The notes: generated by a model not told the origin, from the letters alone. Shown: positions 7,850-17,692, counted from the first letter of the stretch. The stretch: 64,000 nt of DNA from Afifella aestuarii (GCF_004023665.1 NZ_SAUF01000001.1:1412501-1476500), one strand, 5' to 3'. Translations and numbers: made by a program.

Positions 7850-9166
7850 ATGACCACGCAGACGAAATTCGCGGTCCGACTTGCGGGCATCGCTTTGACG
7901 GCGGCTCTGCTTGCAGGCTGCAGCAGCTTCACGAACCCCTTCAGCAGCAAGGAAGAGATTCTGCCGGGCGAACGCCGCGCAATCGCCGGCGTCGACGACG
8001 CAGACCGAGCCGCCGGCTCGCCAGCGGTCGGCGGGGCAAGTGCGATGCAGGACTGGACGCAGCCCGGCGGCAACGCCGCCAATGCGCCCGGCAATGTCGC
8101 TCTTTCGGGTAACGCCTCACAGACGGTCTTCCGTGCGCGGGTGTTCGGCAGCGGCAAGCGCGCGGCGCGCGCCTCGGCCGCTCCGCTCATCGTCGGGGGA
8201 AACATCTACGTCTACGACGCGGCGGGCACCGTGACGGCCCTTTCGACCGGCGGCGGCAAAGCCTGGTCCGTCTCGCTTGCGCCTGAGAAGGAAAAGAGCC
8301 GTTCGCCGGGCGGCGGTATCGCCTATTCCAATGGCATGGTGATTGCTGCGACCGGCTATGGCGAAATGGTCGCTCTCGATCCGGCAACCGGCGGGCGCGC
8401 CTGGTCTTATGACCTCAAGGCGCCGGCACGCTCGGCCCCGACAGCGGCGGGCGGCAAGGCCTATGTGGTCACCTCCACCAACGTTCTTCACGCCGTCAAT
8501 CTGGCCGACGGTTCCGAAGCCTGGACCTATCCGGGCATCCCGGAAAACGCCGGTGTGCTTTCGGGCGCGAGCCCGGCCGTGGTCGGCAACACGGTTATCG
8601 TGCCTTATTCTTCGGGCGAGGTGATCGCGTTCGATGCCAATAAGGGCGACCTCAAATGGGCCGATGCGGTCATTCGCTCGACGCGCACGCTTGCCGTCTC
8701 CGGCCTGACGGATGTCGCCGCGAGCCCTGTCGTTTCCGACGGTGTCGTCTACGCCACCGGCGTGTCCGGGCGGACGATCGCCGTCAAGCTCTCCAACGGC
8801 GAACGGCTCTGGGAACAGAATCTCGGCGGCTCGTCGACACCTGTCGTCTCCGGCAACGCGCTCTTCCTGATCGATCTGCAGGATCACATGGTGGCGCTCG
8901 ACCGGCGCACCGGCAAATTGTTCTGGGAGACCGAGCTGCCGGTGGTGCGCAAGAAGCGCTTCTTCTCCACCTGGGTCGGGCCGATGCTCGCGGGCGGGAC
9001 GCTGTGGGCGGTTTCAAACGACGAGAAGCTGATCGCGGTCGATCCGGCGAGCGGCAAGATCGTCGGCGAGCGCTCCATCCCGGCAAAGGGCCTTCAGCGC
9101 CCGATCGCGGCCGGAGGCAGGCTCTATATCGTGACCAGCGACGGATCCTTGTCCGCGCTGCAATAA
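7850..9166 (+). CDS. bamB: Outer-membrane assembly lipoprotein BamB (PQQ-type beta-propeller)
   Basis: 438 residues. A lipobox LLAGC places the lipidated cysteine at residue 24. After an Ala/Gly-rich linker, residues about 100-438 consist of repeated WD-like blades typical of PQQ-like propellers, for example VYDAAGTVTALSTGGGKAWS, VALDPATGGRAWSYDL, VNLADGSEAWTY and VALDRRTGKLFWET. BamB is the scaffold lipoprotein of the BAM complex that inserts beta-barrels such as LptD and the PioB porin found in this window. It is 21 bases before der. Confidence 0.92.
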   Translation: MTTQTKFAVRLAGIALTAALLAGCSSFTNPFSSKEEILPGERRAIAGVDDADRAAGSPAVGGASAMQDWTQPGGNAANAPGNVALSGNASQTVFRARVFGSGKRAARASAAPLIVGGNIYVYDAAGTVTALSTGGGKAWSVSLAPEKEKSRSPGGGIAYSNGMVIAATGYGEMVALDPATGGRAWSYDLKAPARSAPTAAGGKAYVVTSTNVLHAVNLADGSEAWTYPGIPENAGVLSGASPAVVGNTVIVPYSSGEVIAFDANKGDLKWADAVIRSTRTLAVSGLTDVAASPVVSDGVVYATGVSGRTIAVKLSNGERLWEQNLGGSSTPVVSGNALFLIDLQDHMVALDRRTGKLFWETELPVVRKKRFFSTWVGPMLAGGTLWAVSNDEKLIAVDPASGKIVGERSIPAKGLQRPIAAGGRLYIVTSDGSLSALQ

Positions 9167-9187
9167 GAGAGACGGGGCGGCTTCACG

Positions 9188-10594
9188 ATGTCTTTGACCG
9201 TCGCCCTCGTCGGGCGCCCGAACGTCGGCAAATCGACGCTCTTCAACCGCCTCGTCGGGCAGAAGATCGCGCTTGTCGACGATCGGCCCGGCGTCACGCG
9301 CGATCGCCGCGAGGCTCCGGCCAAGCTCGGCGATCTCGATTTCATCCTGATCGATACGGCCGGCCTCGAAGACGCCGCCGACGAGACGCTTCAGGGGCGC
9401 ATGCGTGCGCAAACGGAGCGGGCGATCATCGATGCCGATATCTCCGTTTTCATGGTCGATGCGCGCGTCGGGATCACCCCGGACGACGAGCATTTCGCCC
9501 GGCTGATCCGCCAGGGCGGCAAACCCGTCGTCCTCGTCGCCAACAAGGCGGAGGGGCGCGCGGCGGAATCCGGGCTTCTCGAAGCCTATTCGCTCGGCTT
9601 CGGCGAGGCTGTCGCGGTCTCTGCTGAGCATGGCGTCGGGCTTCCGGATCTCTACGAGGCGATGGTTGCGACGCTCGGTGAGAAGGCCGCCCTTTATCTT
9701 CCCAAGGAAGAGACGGACGAGGATGGTGAGGACGAGGCAGCCGAGGGCGCGGGCGAGGAAACCCGCACGCTCAAACCTATCCGCGTTGCGATCGTCGGAC
9801 AGCCGAATGCCGGCAAGTCGACCCTGATCAACCGGATGATCGGCGAAGAGAGACTTCTGACCGGACCGGAAGCCGGGATCACGCGCGATTCGATCGCCGT
9901 CGACTGGACCTGGCGCGGGCGGCCGTTCCGGCTTATCGATACGGCGGGTATGCGGCGCAAGGCGAAGGTCATCGACAAGCTCGAAAGGCTCTCTGTCGGG
10001 GACGCGCTGCGCGCGATCCGTTTTGCCGAGGTCGTCATCATCGTCATCGACGCGACGATGCCGTTCGAAAAGCAGGATCTGCAGATTGCCGATCTCGTGG
10101 CGCGTGAGGGGCGGGCCCTGGTTCTCGCGCTCAACAAATGGGACGAGGTGCGCGATCCAGACGGGCTGCGCCGCGAATTGCAGGCCGATCTCGCCGAGAC
10201 GCTCGTTCAGGTGCGCGGCGTGCCGCTCATCCCGATCTCGGCGCTTACCGGTTCCGGCATCGATCAGCTTCTGGAAGGTGTCAGCCGGATCTACGAGACG
10301 TGGAACCGGCGCGTGGCGACGGCCGCGCTTAATCGCTGGCTCGATCATCTGATCGCGCGCCATCCGCCTCCTGCGGTCGCTGGCCGGCGGCTAAAGATCA
10401 AATATCTGACGCAGTCGAAGACCCGGCCGCCGACGTTCTTTCTCGCCTGTTCGCGGCCCGAGGCTCTGCCCGAGGCGTATAAGCGCTACGTCGTGAACGG
10501 CCTCAGAGAGGATTTCGACCTCAAGGGCGTGCCGATCCGGCTGATGACGCGCGGTGCCAAAAATCCGTATGAGGGAAGGGGCCGGAAAGGCTGA
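9188..10594 (+). CDS. der: Ribosome-assembly GTPase Der (EngA)
   Basis: 468 residues with two tandem GTPase domains and a C-terminal KH-like domain. The first P-loop is GRPNVGKS at residues 9-16, with switch DTAGLEDA and NKAE. An acidic linker ([19 protein letters not shown]-type) follows. The second P-loop is GQPNAGKS at residues 204-211, with DTAGMRRK and NKWD. The C-terminal region has [19 protein letters not shown] and ends in basic residues. Der is essential for 50S subunit maturation. Cotranscription with bamB is inferred from spacing. Confidence 0.95.
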   Translation: MSLTVALVGRPNVGKSTLFNRLVGQKIALVDDRPGVTRDRREAPAKLGDLDFILIDTAGLEDAADETLQGRMRAQTERAIIDADISVFMVDARVGITPDDEHFARLIRQGGKPVVLVANKAEGRAAESGLLEAYSLGFGEAVAVSAEHGVGLPDLYEAMVATLGEKAALYLPKEETDEDGEDEAAEGAGEETRTLKPIRVAIVGQPNAGKSTLINRMIGEERLLTGPEAGITRDSIAVDWTWRGRPFRLIDTAGMRRKAKVIDKLERLSVGDALRAIRFAEVVIIVIDATMPFEKQDLQIADLVAREGRALVLALNKWDEVRDPDGLRRELQADLAETLVQVRGVPLIPISALTGSGIDQLLEGVSRIYETWNRRVATAALNRWLDHLIARHPPPAVAGRRLKIKYLTQSKTRPPTFFLACSRPEALPEAYKRYVVNGLREDFDLKGVPIRLMTRGAKNPYEGRGRKG

Positions 10595-10612
10595 ACGCCT
10601 CCGGCCTTTATT
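10580..10612 (+). terminator. Probable terminator of the yfgM-bamB-der unit
   Basis: GGCCGGA and TCCGGCC can pair across a 13-base loop that contains the der stop codon, and TTTATTC follows. The stem is only seven bases, so the call is moderate. Confidence 0.45.
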
Positions 10613-10643
10613 CAAGCTTCGGTGCCGATCTCAGGCCTGAGGC

Positions 10644-11390
10644 TCAGGCCGGGGCGTGGAAGTCCTGAAACGCCTTGGAGCGGAAGTCGAAGAGGACATC
10701 GGTCCGCTCGAAATCGGGCGCTGCGAGCTTCACGAGATGCGGTGCGATCTCGGAGGGATGCGGCAGCGTCTCGGGATCTTCACCCGGCATCGCCTGTGCC
10801 CGCATCGCCGTGCGCATGGCGCCCGGATCGACCATCACCACCTTGATCGGGGAATTCTGCGTCTCGTGCGCATAGGTGCGCGCCAGGGCCTCGAGTGCTG
10901 CCTTGGAGACCGCGTAGGGGCCCCAGAACGGCTTCAGGCTGTGGGCGACGCCCGACGAGATGAAGATCGCCCGCCCGGCCTCCGAGCGCTTCAGAAGCGG
11001 ATCGAGCGAGCGGATGAGGCGCCAATTGGCGGTGACGTTGATCGCCATCACCTTGTCCCAGTCCTTCGCCTGCACGTGACCGAGCGGCGACAGGGTGCCG
11101 AGGATGCCGGCATTGGCGAGGAGAATGTCGAGGCGTCCCCAGCGCTCGTTGATGGCGCCGCCGAGACGGTCGATGCCCGGCCCGTCGGTCAGGTCGAGCG
11201 GCACGAGCGTGGCAGCGCCGCCGGCGGAGCGAATCTCGTCGTCGAGCTCTTCAAGCGCGCCTTGCGTGCGGGCGACGGCGACGACATGGGCGCCGGCCTC
11301 AGCCATGGCTTTGGCGGCGAAATAGCCGATGCCACGCGTCGCGCCGGTGACGACGGCGATGCGGCCGGCGAGCGGTTTTTGGTCAGTCAT
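10644..11390 (-). CDS. Short-chain dehydrogenase/reductase
   Basis: 248 residues, classic SDR fold. The cofactor motif is TGATRGIG near residue 16, followed by NAG (ANAGILG), the catalytic Ser (FISSGVAHS) and YAVSK. The basic residue after the second strand (VARTQ) suggests NADP(H). It starts two bases after the purF stop, so it is probably the last gene of the dnaB-alr-radA-cvpA-purF transcript. The substrate cannot be predicted. Confidence 0.85.
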   Translation of the reverse strand: MTDQKPLAGRIAVVTGATRGIGYFAAKAMAEAGAHVVAVARTQGALEELDDEIRSAGGAATLVPLDLTDGPGIDRLGGAINERWGRLDILLANAGILGTLSPLGHVQAKDWDKVMAINVTANWRLIRSLDPLLKRSEAGRAIFISSGVAHSLKPFWGPYAVSKAALEALARTYAHETQNSPIKVVMVDPGAMRTAMRAQAMPGEDPETLPHPSEIAPHLVKLAAPDFERTDVLFDFRSKAFQDFHAPA

Positions 11391-11392
11391 GA

Positions 11393-12862
11393 TTATCCGG
11401 CTTCAGACAACAGGTTGAGCTGGCGGACGGTGCCGACCGATTCGCGGTCGGTGAGGCGCGTCGGATATTCGCCCGTGAAGCAGGCGTCGCAATATTGCGG
11501 CTGCGCCGCGTTGCGGGCCTCTTCGCCGACGGCCCGATAAAGCCCGTCGATGGTCAGGAAGGCGAGGCTGTCGACGCGGATGAAATCGGCCATTTCCTCG
11601 ATCGACATGCGCGAGGCGAGGAGCTTCGCCTTTTCCGGGGTATCGACACCGTAGAAGCAGGGATTGGTCGTGGGCGGGCTCGCGATGCGCATATGCACTT
11701 CGGCGGCGCCGGCATCGCGCACCATTTCCACGATCTTGAGAGAGGTCGTGCCGCGGACGATGGAATCGTCGACGAGCACCACGCGCTTGCCCTTGAGGAT
11801 CGCCGAATTGGCGTTGTGCTTCAGCTTCACGCCCATATGCCGGATCGAATCGGAGGGCTCGATGAAGGTCCGGCCGACGTAATGGTTGCGGATGATGCCG
11901 AGCTCGAAGGGGATGCCGCTCTCTTTTGCGAAGCCGATGGCGGCCGGATTGCCGGAATCCGGGACCGGAACGATGAGGTCGGCCTCGGCTGGTGCTTCGC
12001 GGGCGAGCTCCATGCCGATCTTCTTGCGCGATTCATAAATCGAGGCGCCAGCGATGACGGAATCGGGCCTGGCGAAATAGACGTGCTCGAAAATGCAGAA
12101 GCGCGGGCGCTCCCGCTTAAAGGGCCGCAGCGAATCGATCGAATGGTCGGTGATGACGATCATCTCGCCCGGCTCGATCTCGCGCACGAACCGCGCACCG
12201 ATGATGTCGAGCGCGCAGGTCTCCGAAGCGAGCACATGAGCGCCGTCGAGATCGCCGAGAACCAGCGGGCGCACGCCGAGTGGATCGCGGCAACCGATCA
12301 TCTTCTTTTCCGACAGGGCGACCAGCGAATAGGCGCCCTCGATCTGGGTGAGCGCATCGATGAGGCGGTCGATCAGCGGTGCCTTCTGGCTCGTGGCGAT
12401 CAGGTGGATGATCGTCTCGGTGTCGGAGGTCGATTGGAAAATCGAACCGCGGTTTTGCAGGTCGCGCTGCAAGGTGCGGGCATTGGTGATGTTGCCGTTG
12501 TGGGCGACCGCGAAACCGCCGCCGGCGAATTCGGCAAACATCGGCTGGACGTTGCGCAGAACCGGGGCACCGGTCGTGGAATAGCGGTTGTGGCCGATCG
12601 CCTTGTCGCCCTGCAGGCGTGCGATCACCTCCGGCGCGGTGAAGTTGTCGCCGACATGGCCGATGTGGCGCTCCACATGGAACTGGCGCCCGTCATAGGA
12701 GATGATGCCCGCCGCCTCCTGGCCGCGATGCTGGAGCGCATGCAGGCCGAGCGCCGTCAGCGCTGCAGCCTCGGGATGACCGAAAATGCCGAAGACGCCG
12801 CATTCCTCATGGAACTTGTCGTCGCCGGTGCCCTGGAAGGGATGTGCGGGAAGGATCTGCAT
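11393..12862 (-). CDS. purF: Amidophosphoribosyltransferase
   Basis: 489 residues. PurF makes 5-phosphoribosylamine from PRPP and glutamine, the first committed step of purine synthesis. A propeptide of about 20 residues precedes the N-terminal nucleophile cysteine (HEECGVFGIFG). The PRPP site is VVLVDDSIVRGTT. It is the iron-sulfur type: the four ligand cysteines of the B. subtilis enzyme are matched by FCIFEHVYF, NPCFYGVD and YCDACFTGEYP (residues 458 and 461). It lies three bases after cvpA, the same neighbour as in many proteobacteria. Confidence 0.95.
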   Translation of the reverse strand: MQILPAHPFQGTGDDKFHEECGVFGIFGHPEAAALTALGLHALQHRGQEAAGIISYDGRQFHVERHIGHVGDNFTAPEVIARLQGDKAIGHNRYSTTGAPVLRNVQPMFAEFAGGGFAVAHNGNITNARTLQRDLQNRGSIFQSTSDTETIIHLIATSQKAPLIDRLIDALTQIEGAYSLVALSEKKMIGCRDPLGVRPLVLGDLDGAHVLASETCALDIIGARFVREIEPGEMIVITDHSIDSLRPFKRERPRFCIFEHVYFARPDSVIAGASIYESRKKIGMELAREAPAEADLIVPVPDSGNPAAIGFAKESGIPFELGIIRNHYVGRTFIEPSDSIRHMGVKLKHNANSAILKGKRVVLVDDSIVRGTTSLKIVEMVRDAGAAEVHMRIASPPTTNPCFYGVDTPEKAKLLASRMSIEEMADFIRVDSLAFLTIDGLYRAVGEEARNAAQPQYCDACFTGEYPTRLTDRESVGTVRQLNLLSEAG

Positions 12863-12865
12863 GGC

Positions 12866-13489
12866 CTATTGCGAGAGCTGGCGGTTGAGGGCGTTCTGAT
12901 CGTCGGCATCATAGGAGCCGGCGGAACCGGTGGCGTCGCTGGCGTTGCCTGCGGGCTGCGCACGGCGCTCGGCGTCTTCCTGACGGAAGCGTTCGATGAT
13001 CTCCGCTTCCGGATCTTCCGGCAGCGCGTTCATCAGATCCTGACCCATGGAATCGAGCCAGGGTTTGGAGCGCGCATCGGCGATCCAGGTCGGCTGATGC
13101 TCGGGCGAGATGAAGAAGTTGAGGAAAAGCACCGCGATGACGACCAGAAGGAGGCCGCGCGCCGCTCCGAAAACGAAGCCGAAGGTGCGGTCGAGAGGAC
13201 CGGCCTTGGAATCGAGAATGAAGTCGGAGATGCGCATCGTCACCAGCGAGACGACGATCAAGGTGATGAAGAAGATGCCGGCCACCGTCAGGCCGAGCGC
13301 CACCGTGCGGTCATCCACATATTGCTGGGTGTAGGGCAGGAGATCCTGCCAGAACATATAGGTGACGATCGCTGCCACCACCCAAGAGGCGATGGAGAAG
13401 ACCTCACGGGTGAAGCCGCGGATCATGGCAAGAACCGCAGAAATGAACATGATCAGCAGGAGAACGCCGTCGAGTAGCGTTATCGGCAT
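12866..13489 (-). CDS. cvpA: CvpA family membrane protein
   Basis: 207 residues. Four hydrophobic helices occupy residues 5-125, with the family pattern LDGVLLLIMFISAVLAMIRG, SIASWVVAAIVTY, VALGLTVAGIFFITLIV and LDRTFGFVFGAARG. A polar tail rich in Glu, Ala and Gly follows. CvpA is needed for colicin V production and for envelope homeostasis in enterobacteria; its molecular activity is unsettled. The start at MPITLLDG is chosen over an upstream in-frame ATG because the extension has poor composition. Confidence 0.85.
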   Translation of the reverse strand: MPITLLDGVLLLIMFISAVLAMIRGFTREVFSIASWVVAAIVTYMFWQDLLPYTQQYVDDRTVALGLTVAGIFFITLIVVSLVTMRISDFILDSKAGPLDRTFGFVFGAARGLLLVVIAVLFLNFFISPEHQPTWIADARSKPWLDSMGQDLMNALPEDPEAEIIERFRQEDAERRAQPAGNASDATGSAGSYDADDQNALNRQLSQ

Positions 13490-13544
13490 TGCAGGTGGTT
13501 CCCTCGTCCGCGATAGATGACGGCGCGTCGTGGCATCGCCGAGC

Positions 13545-14936
13545 TCACTGATGGTTGCGGTCCCGGCCGCTTTGTTCCTGGGCGCGTGCCGCAAAGGCGG
13601 CCACCATATCGGCCAAGGTCGCGATCTTGTCCAGAGCCAGCCCGGTCACTGTGTCCTCGCTGCCCGCTTCGGGCAGAAATGCTGTGCGAAAGCCAAGTTT
13701 TTCCGCTTCCTTCAGCCGCTGTTGGCTTTGTGCGACGGCACGGATGGTGCCTGAAAGGCTGACCTCGCCGAAATAGATACTGTCGGGCGGCGTCGCAACC
13801 CCGGTGCGCGAGGAGATGAGCGCCGCCGCAATCGCCAGATCGGCGGCCGGCTCGGCTATGCGAAGCCCGCCGGCGACGTTGAGATAGACGTCGAACTGGC
13901 CGAAACGAAGGCCGCAGCGCGCTTCGAGCACAGCCAGAAGCATGGCGAGGCGATTGGGGTCCCAGCCGACGACGGCGCGCCGCGGCGTGGCGAGGCTCGA
14001 TTGCGAGACGAGCGCCTGCACCTCGACGAGAAGCGGCCGCGTGCCTTCCATGCCGGCGAAGATCGCCGTGCCCGGGCTTCTCGCATCGCGTTCGCCGATG
14101 AAGAGATCGGACGGGTTGGCGACCTCGCGCAAACCGTCGCCGGCCATCTCGAAGACGCCGATTTCCGAGGCCGGGCCGAAGCGATTCTTGACGGCCCGCA
14201 AAAGGCGGAAGCGGTGGCCGGCATCGCCTTCGAAATAAAGCACCGCGTCGACCATGTGCTCGACGACGCGCGGTCCCGCGATCTGGCCGTCCTTGGTGAC
14301 GTGACCGACGAGGATCACGACAGCGCCCGTCGATTTCGCGAGGCGGATGAGATTTTGCGAGGCGAGCCGCACCTGGGTGACCGTGCCGGGCGCGCTTTCG
14401 GCGAGATCCGTCCACATCGTCTGGATGGAATCGACGATGACGACATCGACCTTCGGCCCGGTCTTCAGCGTCGCCAGAATGTCCTCGATATGGGTTTCGG
14501 CGGCGAGCTGCACGGGCGCATCGACCACGCCGAGACGTTCGGCACGCAGACGCACCTGGTCGATCGCCTCCTCGCCGGAGATATAGACGACATGCCTTCC
14601 GTCGCGGGCGAGCGAGGCCGCCGCCTGGAGGAGGAGGGTCGACTTGCCGATGCCCGGATCGCCGCCGACGAGAAGGGCCGAGGCCGGCACGAAGCCGCCG
14701 CCGGTGACGCGGTCGAGTTCGGCGATGCCGCTCGTGAGGCGCGGCGGGCTCTCCGTCTTGCCCGAGAGCGGACGCAGCGCGACGACATTGCCGCGCCCTG
14801 CGGCCGTCGAGGCGGGGGCGGCCGGGCCTTCCTCCTGCAGCGTGTTCCATTCTCCGCAGGCGTCGCAACGCCCCTGCCAGCGCGGCCAGACGGCCCCGCA
14901 ATTCACGCAGACATATTGCGTCTTCGGGCGCGCCAT
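13545..14936 (-). CDS. radA: DNA repair protein RadA
   Basis: 463 residues. The N-terminal zinc finger uses Cys10, Cys13, Cys24 and Cys27 (CVNCG...RCDACGEW). A RecA-like core follows, with Walker A GGDPGIGKST and Walker B VVIVDSIQTMW, then the RadA-specific KNRFG motif (LLRAVKNRFGPASEIGVF). A Lon-protease-like C-terminal domain contains GGLRIAEPAADLAIAAAL. RadA is a branch-migration helicase for recombination intermediates. The start ATG overlaps the alr stop (TGATG), and a longer frame reading upstream is the alr gene in another frame. Confidence 0.95.
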   Translation of the reverse strand: MARPKTQYVCVNCGAVWPRWQGRCDACGEWNTLQEEGPAAPASTAAGRGNVVALRPLSGKTESPPRLTSGIAELDRVTGGGFVPASALLVGGDPGIGKSTLLLQAAASLARDGRHVVYISGEEAIDQVRLRAERLGVVDAPVQLAAETHIEDILATLKTGPKVDVVIVDSIQTMWTDLAESAPGTVTQVRLASQNLIRLAKSTGAVVILVGHVTKDGQIAGPRVVEHMVDAVLYFEGDAGHRFRLLRAVKNRFGPASEIGVFEMAGDGLREVANPSDLFIGERDARSPGTAIFAGMEGTRPLLVEVQALVSQSSLATPRRAVVGWDPNRLAMLLAVLEARCGLRFGQFDVYLNVAGGLRIAEPAADLAIAAALISSRTGVATPPDSIYFGEVSLSGTIRAVAQSQQRLKEAEKLGFRTAFLPEAGSEDTVTGLALDKIATLADMVAAFAARAQEQSGRDRNHQ

Positions 14937-16066
14937 CAGGAGGGGCCGCCGCTTTCGACGCCGCCGATGTAGCGGCGATGGGCGCGGCGGGAGAGATTGG
15001 TCAAAAGCTCGTAGGAAATCGTGCCGGCATGGCGCGCGACGGCATCGATATCGACGTTCGGGCCAAAAAGCTCGGCCGTCTTGCCGGGAAGCGCGAGGCC
15101 TTCCGGAATGTCGGTGACGTCGACCGAAATGAGATCCATGGAGATGCGCCCGAGCAAGGGCGCAAGATGCCCAGCGATGGAAACGAGGGCACCCGACGCC
15201 ATGTCCGAGGAGCCGGCGGCGCGCAGATAGCCGTCGGCGTAACCGGCGGAGAGGATGGCGATGCGCGTCGTCCGCCGCAGGGTTTCGAGCGCGCCGTAGC
15301 CCACCGTCTCGCCGGGATGGCCGGTGCGCACCTGCAGGATGCGCGCTTCTGCCGTGACCACCGGGTCGGAGATCGCCTCCGGATGCGAGGCGCCACCGTA
15401 AAGGGCGATGCCCGGCCGGCAGAGCTCGTGATGATAGGCGCGTCCCATATGGATGCCGGCCGAATTGGCGAGCGAGGCGCGCGGCAGCCCGAGCAGCGCC
15501 TTGGCATGTGCAAAGCGCTCGCGCTGCCTCTCGTTCAAGGGTTTTTCCGGTTCGTCGGCGCAGGCGAGATGGCTGATCATGAGATCGATGCCGGGTCCCG
15601 GGCCGCCGGCCTCGGCAAGCGCTTCGGTGTCGGCAAGCGACAGGCCGAGGCGGTTCATGCCGGTATCGACGTGGAGAGCGGCCTTGTCGCGACCGGGCCA
15701 TTTGCGCCAGCTCTGAAGCTCGCCGAAATGGCCGAGGACCGGAGAAAGGCGGGCCTCGCGGTAGAGCTCCGCCGCTTCCGCGAAAAAGCCGGCGAGCACA
15801 TAGATCGCGGCCGTCTCAGAGGGATCGTGGGCTGCCAAAGCGGCACGCAGGGCAGCCCCTTCTTCCGGGACAGCGACGAAAAACGTCCGGCAGCCCGCTG
15901 CAAACAGGGCCGGCCCGGTCATCGCGATGCCCGTTCCATAAGCGTCCGCCTTGACGACGCCTGCGCATTCGGCCGGCGCGACGAGGTCTTTCAGCCGGCG
16001 CCAATTGCCGACGAGGGCGTTCAAATCAATGGTCAGGCAAAGACCGGCGGCCGCCTCTTGGCTCAC
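14936..16066 (-). CDS. alr: Alanine racemase
   Basis: 376 residues from a GTG start preceded by GAGGTTGGAG. Alanine racemase interconverts L- and D-alanine for peptidoglycan. The PLP lysine is in VVKADAYGTG near the N-terminus. Other family motifs are HVDTGMNRLGL, ISHLACAD, NSAGIH, RPGIALYGG, the catalytic-tyrosine region ETVGYGALE, GYADGYLR and GRISMDLISVDVTD. It follows dnaB by 35 bases and shares one base with radA, so it is part of the same transcript. Confidence 0.95.
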   Translation of the reverse strand: MSQEAAAGLCLTIDLNALVGNWRRLKDLVAPAECAGVVKADAYGTGIAMTGPALFAAGCRTFFVAVPEEGAALRAALAAHDPSETAAIYVLAGFFAEAAELYREARLSPVLGHFGELQSWRKWPGRDKAALHVDTGMNRLGLSLADTEALAEAGGPGPGIDLMISHLACADEPEKPLNERQRERFAHAKALLGLPRASLANSAGIHMGRAYHHELCRPGIALYGGASHPEAISDPVVTAEARILQVRTGHPGETVGYGALETLRRTTRIAILSAGYADGYLRAAGSSDMASGALVSIAGHLAPLLGRISMDLISVDVTDIPEGLALPGKTAELFGPNVDIDAVARHAGTISYELLTNLSRRAHRRYIGGVESGGPS

Positions 16067-16101
16067 GTCTCCAACCTCGCGCACACGGGAATCATCAAGG
16101 C

Positions 16102-17589
16102 TCAATCGTAACGTACCGGAAGGCGCTCTTCGTGGGCCAGGGACGAGAAGCGCGTCACGTCGGCCTCGAAGGCGAGATCGATCGTGCCGGTCGGGCCATG
16201 ACGCTGCTTGCCGACGATGACTTCGGCGCGGCCGGCGACACCCTCCATCTCGGCCTGCCACTTGAAGAACTCCTCGGTGCCTTCCTTCGGCTTCTTGTTC
16301 TTCAGGTAATATTCCTCGCGGAAGACGAAGATGACGACGTCGGCGTCCTGCTCGATCGAACCCGATTCGCGCAGATCCGAGAGCTGCGGGCGCTTGTCGT
16401 CGCGCGCCTCGACCTGACGCGAGAGCTGGGAGAGGGCGAGCACCGGAACGTTCAGCTCCTTGGCGAGAGCCTTCAGGTTCGTGGTGATCTCGGTGATTTC
16501 CTGCACGCGGCTGTCGGAGGAGCGTTTCGACGAACCCTGGATGAGCTGCAGATAGTCGATGACCAGAAAATCGAGGCCGCGCTGGCGTTTGAGACGCCGC
16601 GCGCGGGCCATGAGCTGGCCGATGGAGATGCCGCCGGTCTGGTCGATGTAGAGCGGCATTTTCTGCATTTCCTGCGCCGCGACGACGATCTTGTCGAACT
16701 CTTCCTCGTGGATGTCGCCGCGCCTGATCTTCGATGAGGGCACGGCGGCCTGCTCGGCGATGATGCGGGTGGCGAGCTGTTCGGACGACATTTCCAGCGA
16801 GAAGAAGCCGACGATGCCGCCATCGATGGTCTTCATCGTGCCGTCGCCCTGCTGCTCGCCGCGCCAGGCGCGCGCAACATTGTAGGCGATGTTGGTGGCG
16901 AGCGCCGTCTTGCCCATGCCCGGGCGACCGGCGAGGATGATCAAGTCCGACGATTGCAGACCGCCCATGAGGCGGTCCATGTCGTCGAGGCCTGTTGCGA
17001 TGCCCGACAGGTGGCCGTTTCGCTCATAGGCGGCGGCCGCCATGTCGATCGCGGTCTTCAGCGCGTCGCCGAAACCCTGAAAGCCAGTCGCGCCGCGGCC
17101 CTTCTCGGCCAGTTCGAAGAGCGATCTCTCGGCATCCTCGATCTGGTGGCGAGGCGTCATGTCGACCGGCGCATCATAGGCGACGTTCACCATGTCCTCG
17201 CCGATGGTGATGAGCGAGCGGCGCAGCGCCAGATCGTAGATGGTGCGGCCGTAATCCTGAGCGTTGATGATCGTCGCCGCCTCATAGGCGAGGCGGGCGA
17301 GATATTCCGCAATGGTGATCTCGCCGACCCGCTGCTCCTCGTTGAGGAAGCTCTTGAGGGTTCGCGGATCCGCGATCTTGCCGACACGGATCAGCTGGCG
17401 CGCGACCTCGTAGATCCGCTGGTGCAGGGGGTCGTAGAAATGAACGGGTTCGAGGAAATCGGAGACCCGGTCGAGCGCGTCGTTGTTGATCAGGATGGCG
17501 CCGAGAAGCGCCTGCTCGACTTCGATATTATGAGGCACCTGGCGAGGCGAAATGGGCTCGGCTTCGCGTAAACGGGCTGCGGCTGTCAT
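16102..17589 (-). CDS. dnaB: Replicative DNA helicase DnaB
   Basis: 495 residues. The N-terminal domain (VPHNIEVEQALLGAILINND) binds primase, and a linker of about 30 residues follows. The C-terminal RecA-like motor has Walker A GRPGMGKTALATNIAYN, Walker B LDFLVIDYLQLI, the arginine-finger region and SQLSRQVEARDDKRPQLSDL. It unwinds DNA at the replication fork as a hexamer. No intein is present. It is the first gene of the minus-strand alr-radA-cvpA-purF run. Confidence 0.97.
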   Translation of the reverse strand: MTAAARLREAEPISPRQVPHNIEVEQALLGAILINNDALDRVSDFLEPVHFYDPLHQRIYEVARQLIRVGKIADPRTLKSFLNEEQRVGEITIAEYLARLAYEAATIINAQDYGRTIYDLALRRSLITIGEDMVNVAYDAPVDMTPRHQIEDAERSLFELAEKGRGATGFQGFGDALKTAIDMAAAAYERNGHLSGIATGLDDMDRLMGGLQSSDLIILAGRPGMGKTALATNIAYNVARAWRGEQQGDGTMKTIDGGIVGFFSLEMSSEQLATRIIAEQAAVPSSKIRRGDIHEEEFDKIVVAAQEMQKMPLYIDQTGGISIGQLMARARRLKRQRGLDFLVIDYLQLIQGSSKRSSDSRVQEITEITTNLKALAKELNVPVLALSQLSRQVEARDDKRPQLSDLRESGSIEQDADVVIFVFREEYYLKNKKPKEGTEEFFKWQAEMEGVAGRAEVIVGKQRHGPTGTIDLAFEADVTRFSSLAHEERLPVRYD

Positions 17590-17676
17590 GGGACCGTCGT
17601 TGGTTAATCGCCCCTTACTAGCAAGCCTGCCGGGCGTCGGGGCGAGACGGTGCAGGGTATGAGTCTTTTCCTAGTT

Positions 17677-17692
17677 GTTCCTTGTCAGGAAC
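17677..17692. promoter_or_regulatory. Inverted repeat in the dnaB upstream region
   Basis: GTTCCT-TGTC-AGGAAC is a perfect 6-4-6 inverted repeat about 90 bases upstream of dnaB. It does not fit the alphaproteobacterial LexA box (direct repeat GTTC-N7-GTTC), so it is reported only as an unassigned site. Confidence 0.3.

Noticed and set aside
14937-15701. N-terminal extension of radA to 718 residues
   Set aside because: The extension is alr read in another frame; the zinc-finger start MARPKTQYVCVNCG is the family start.
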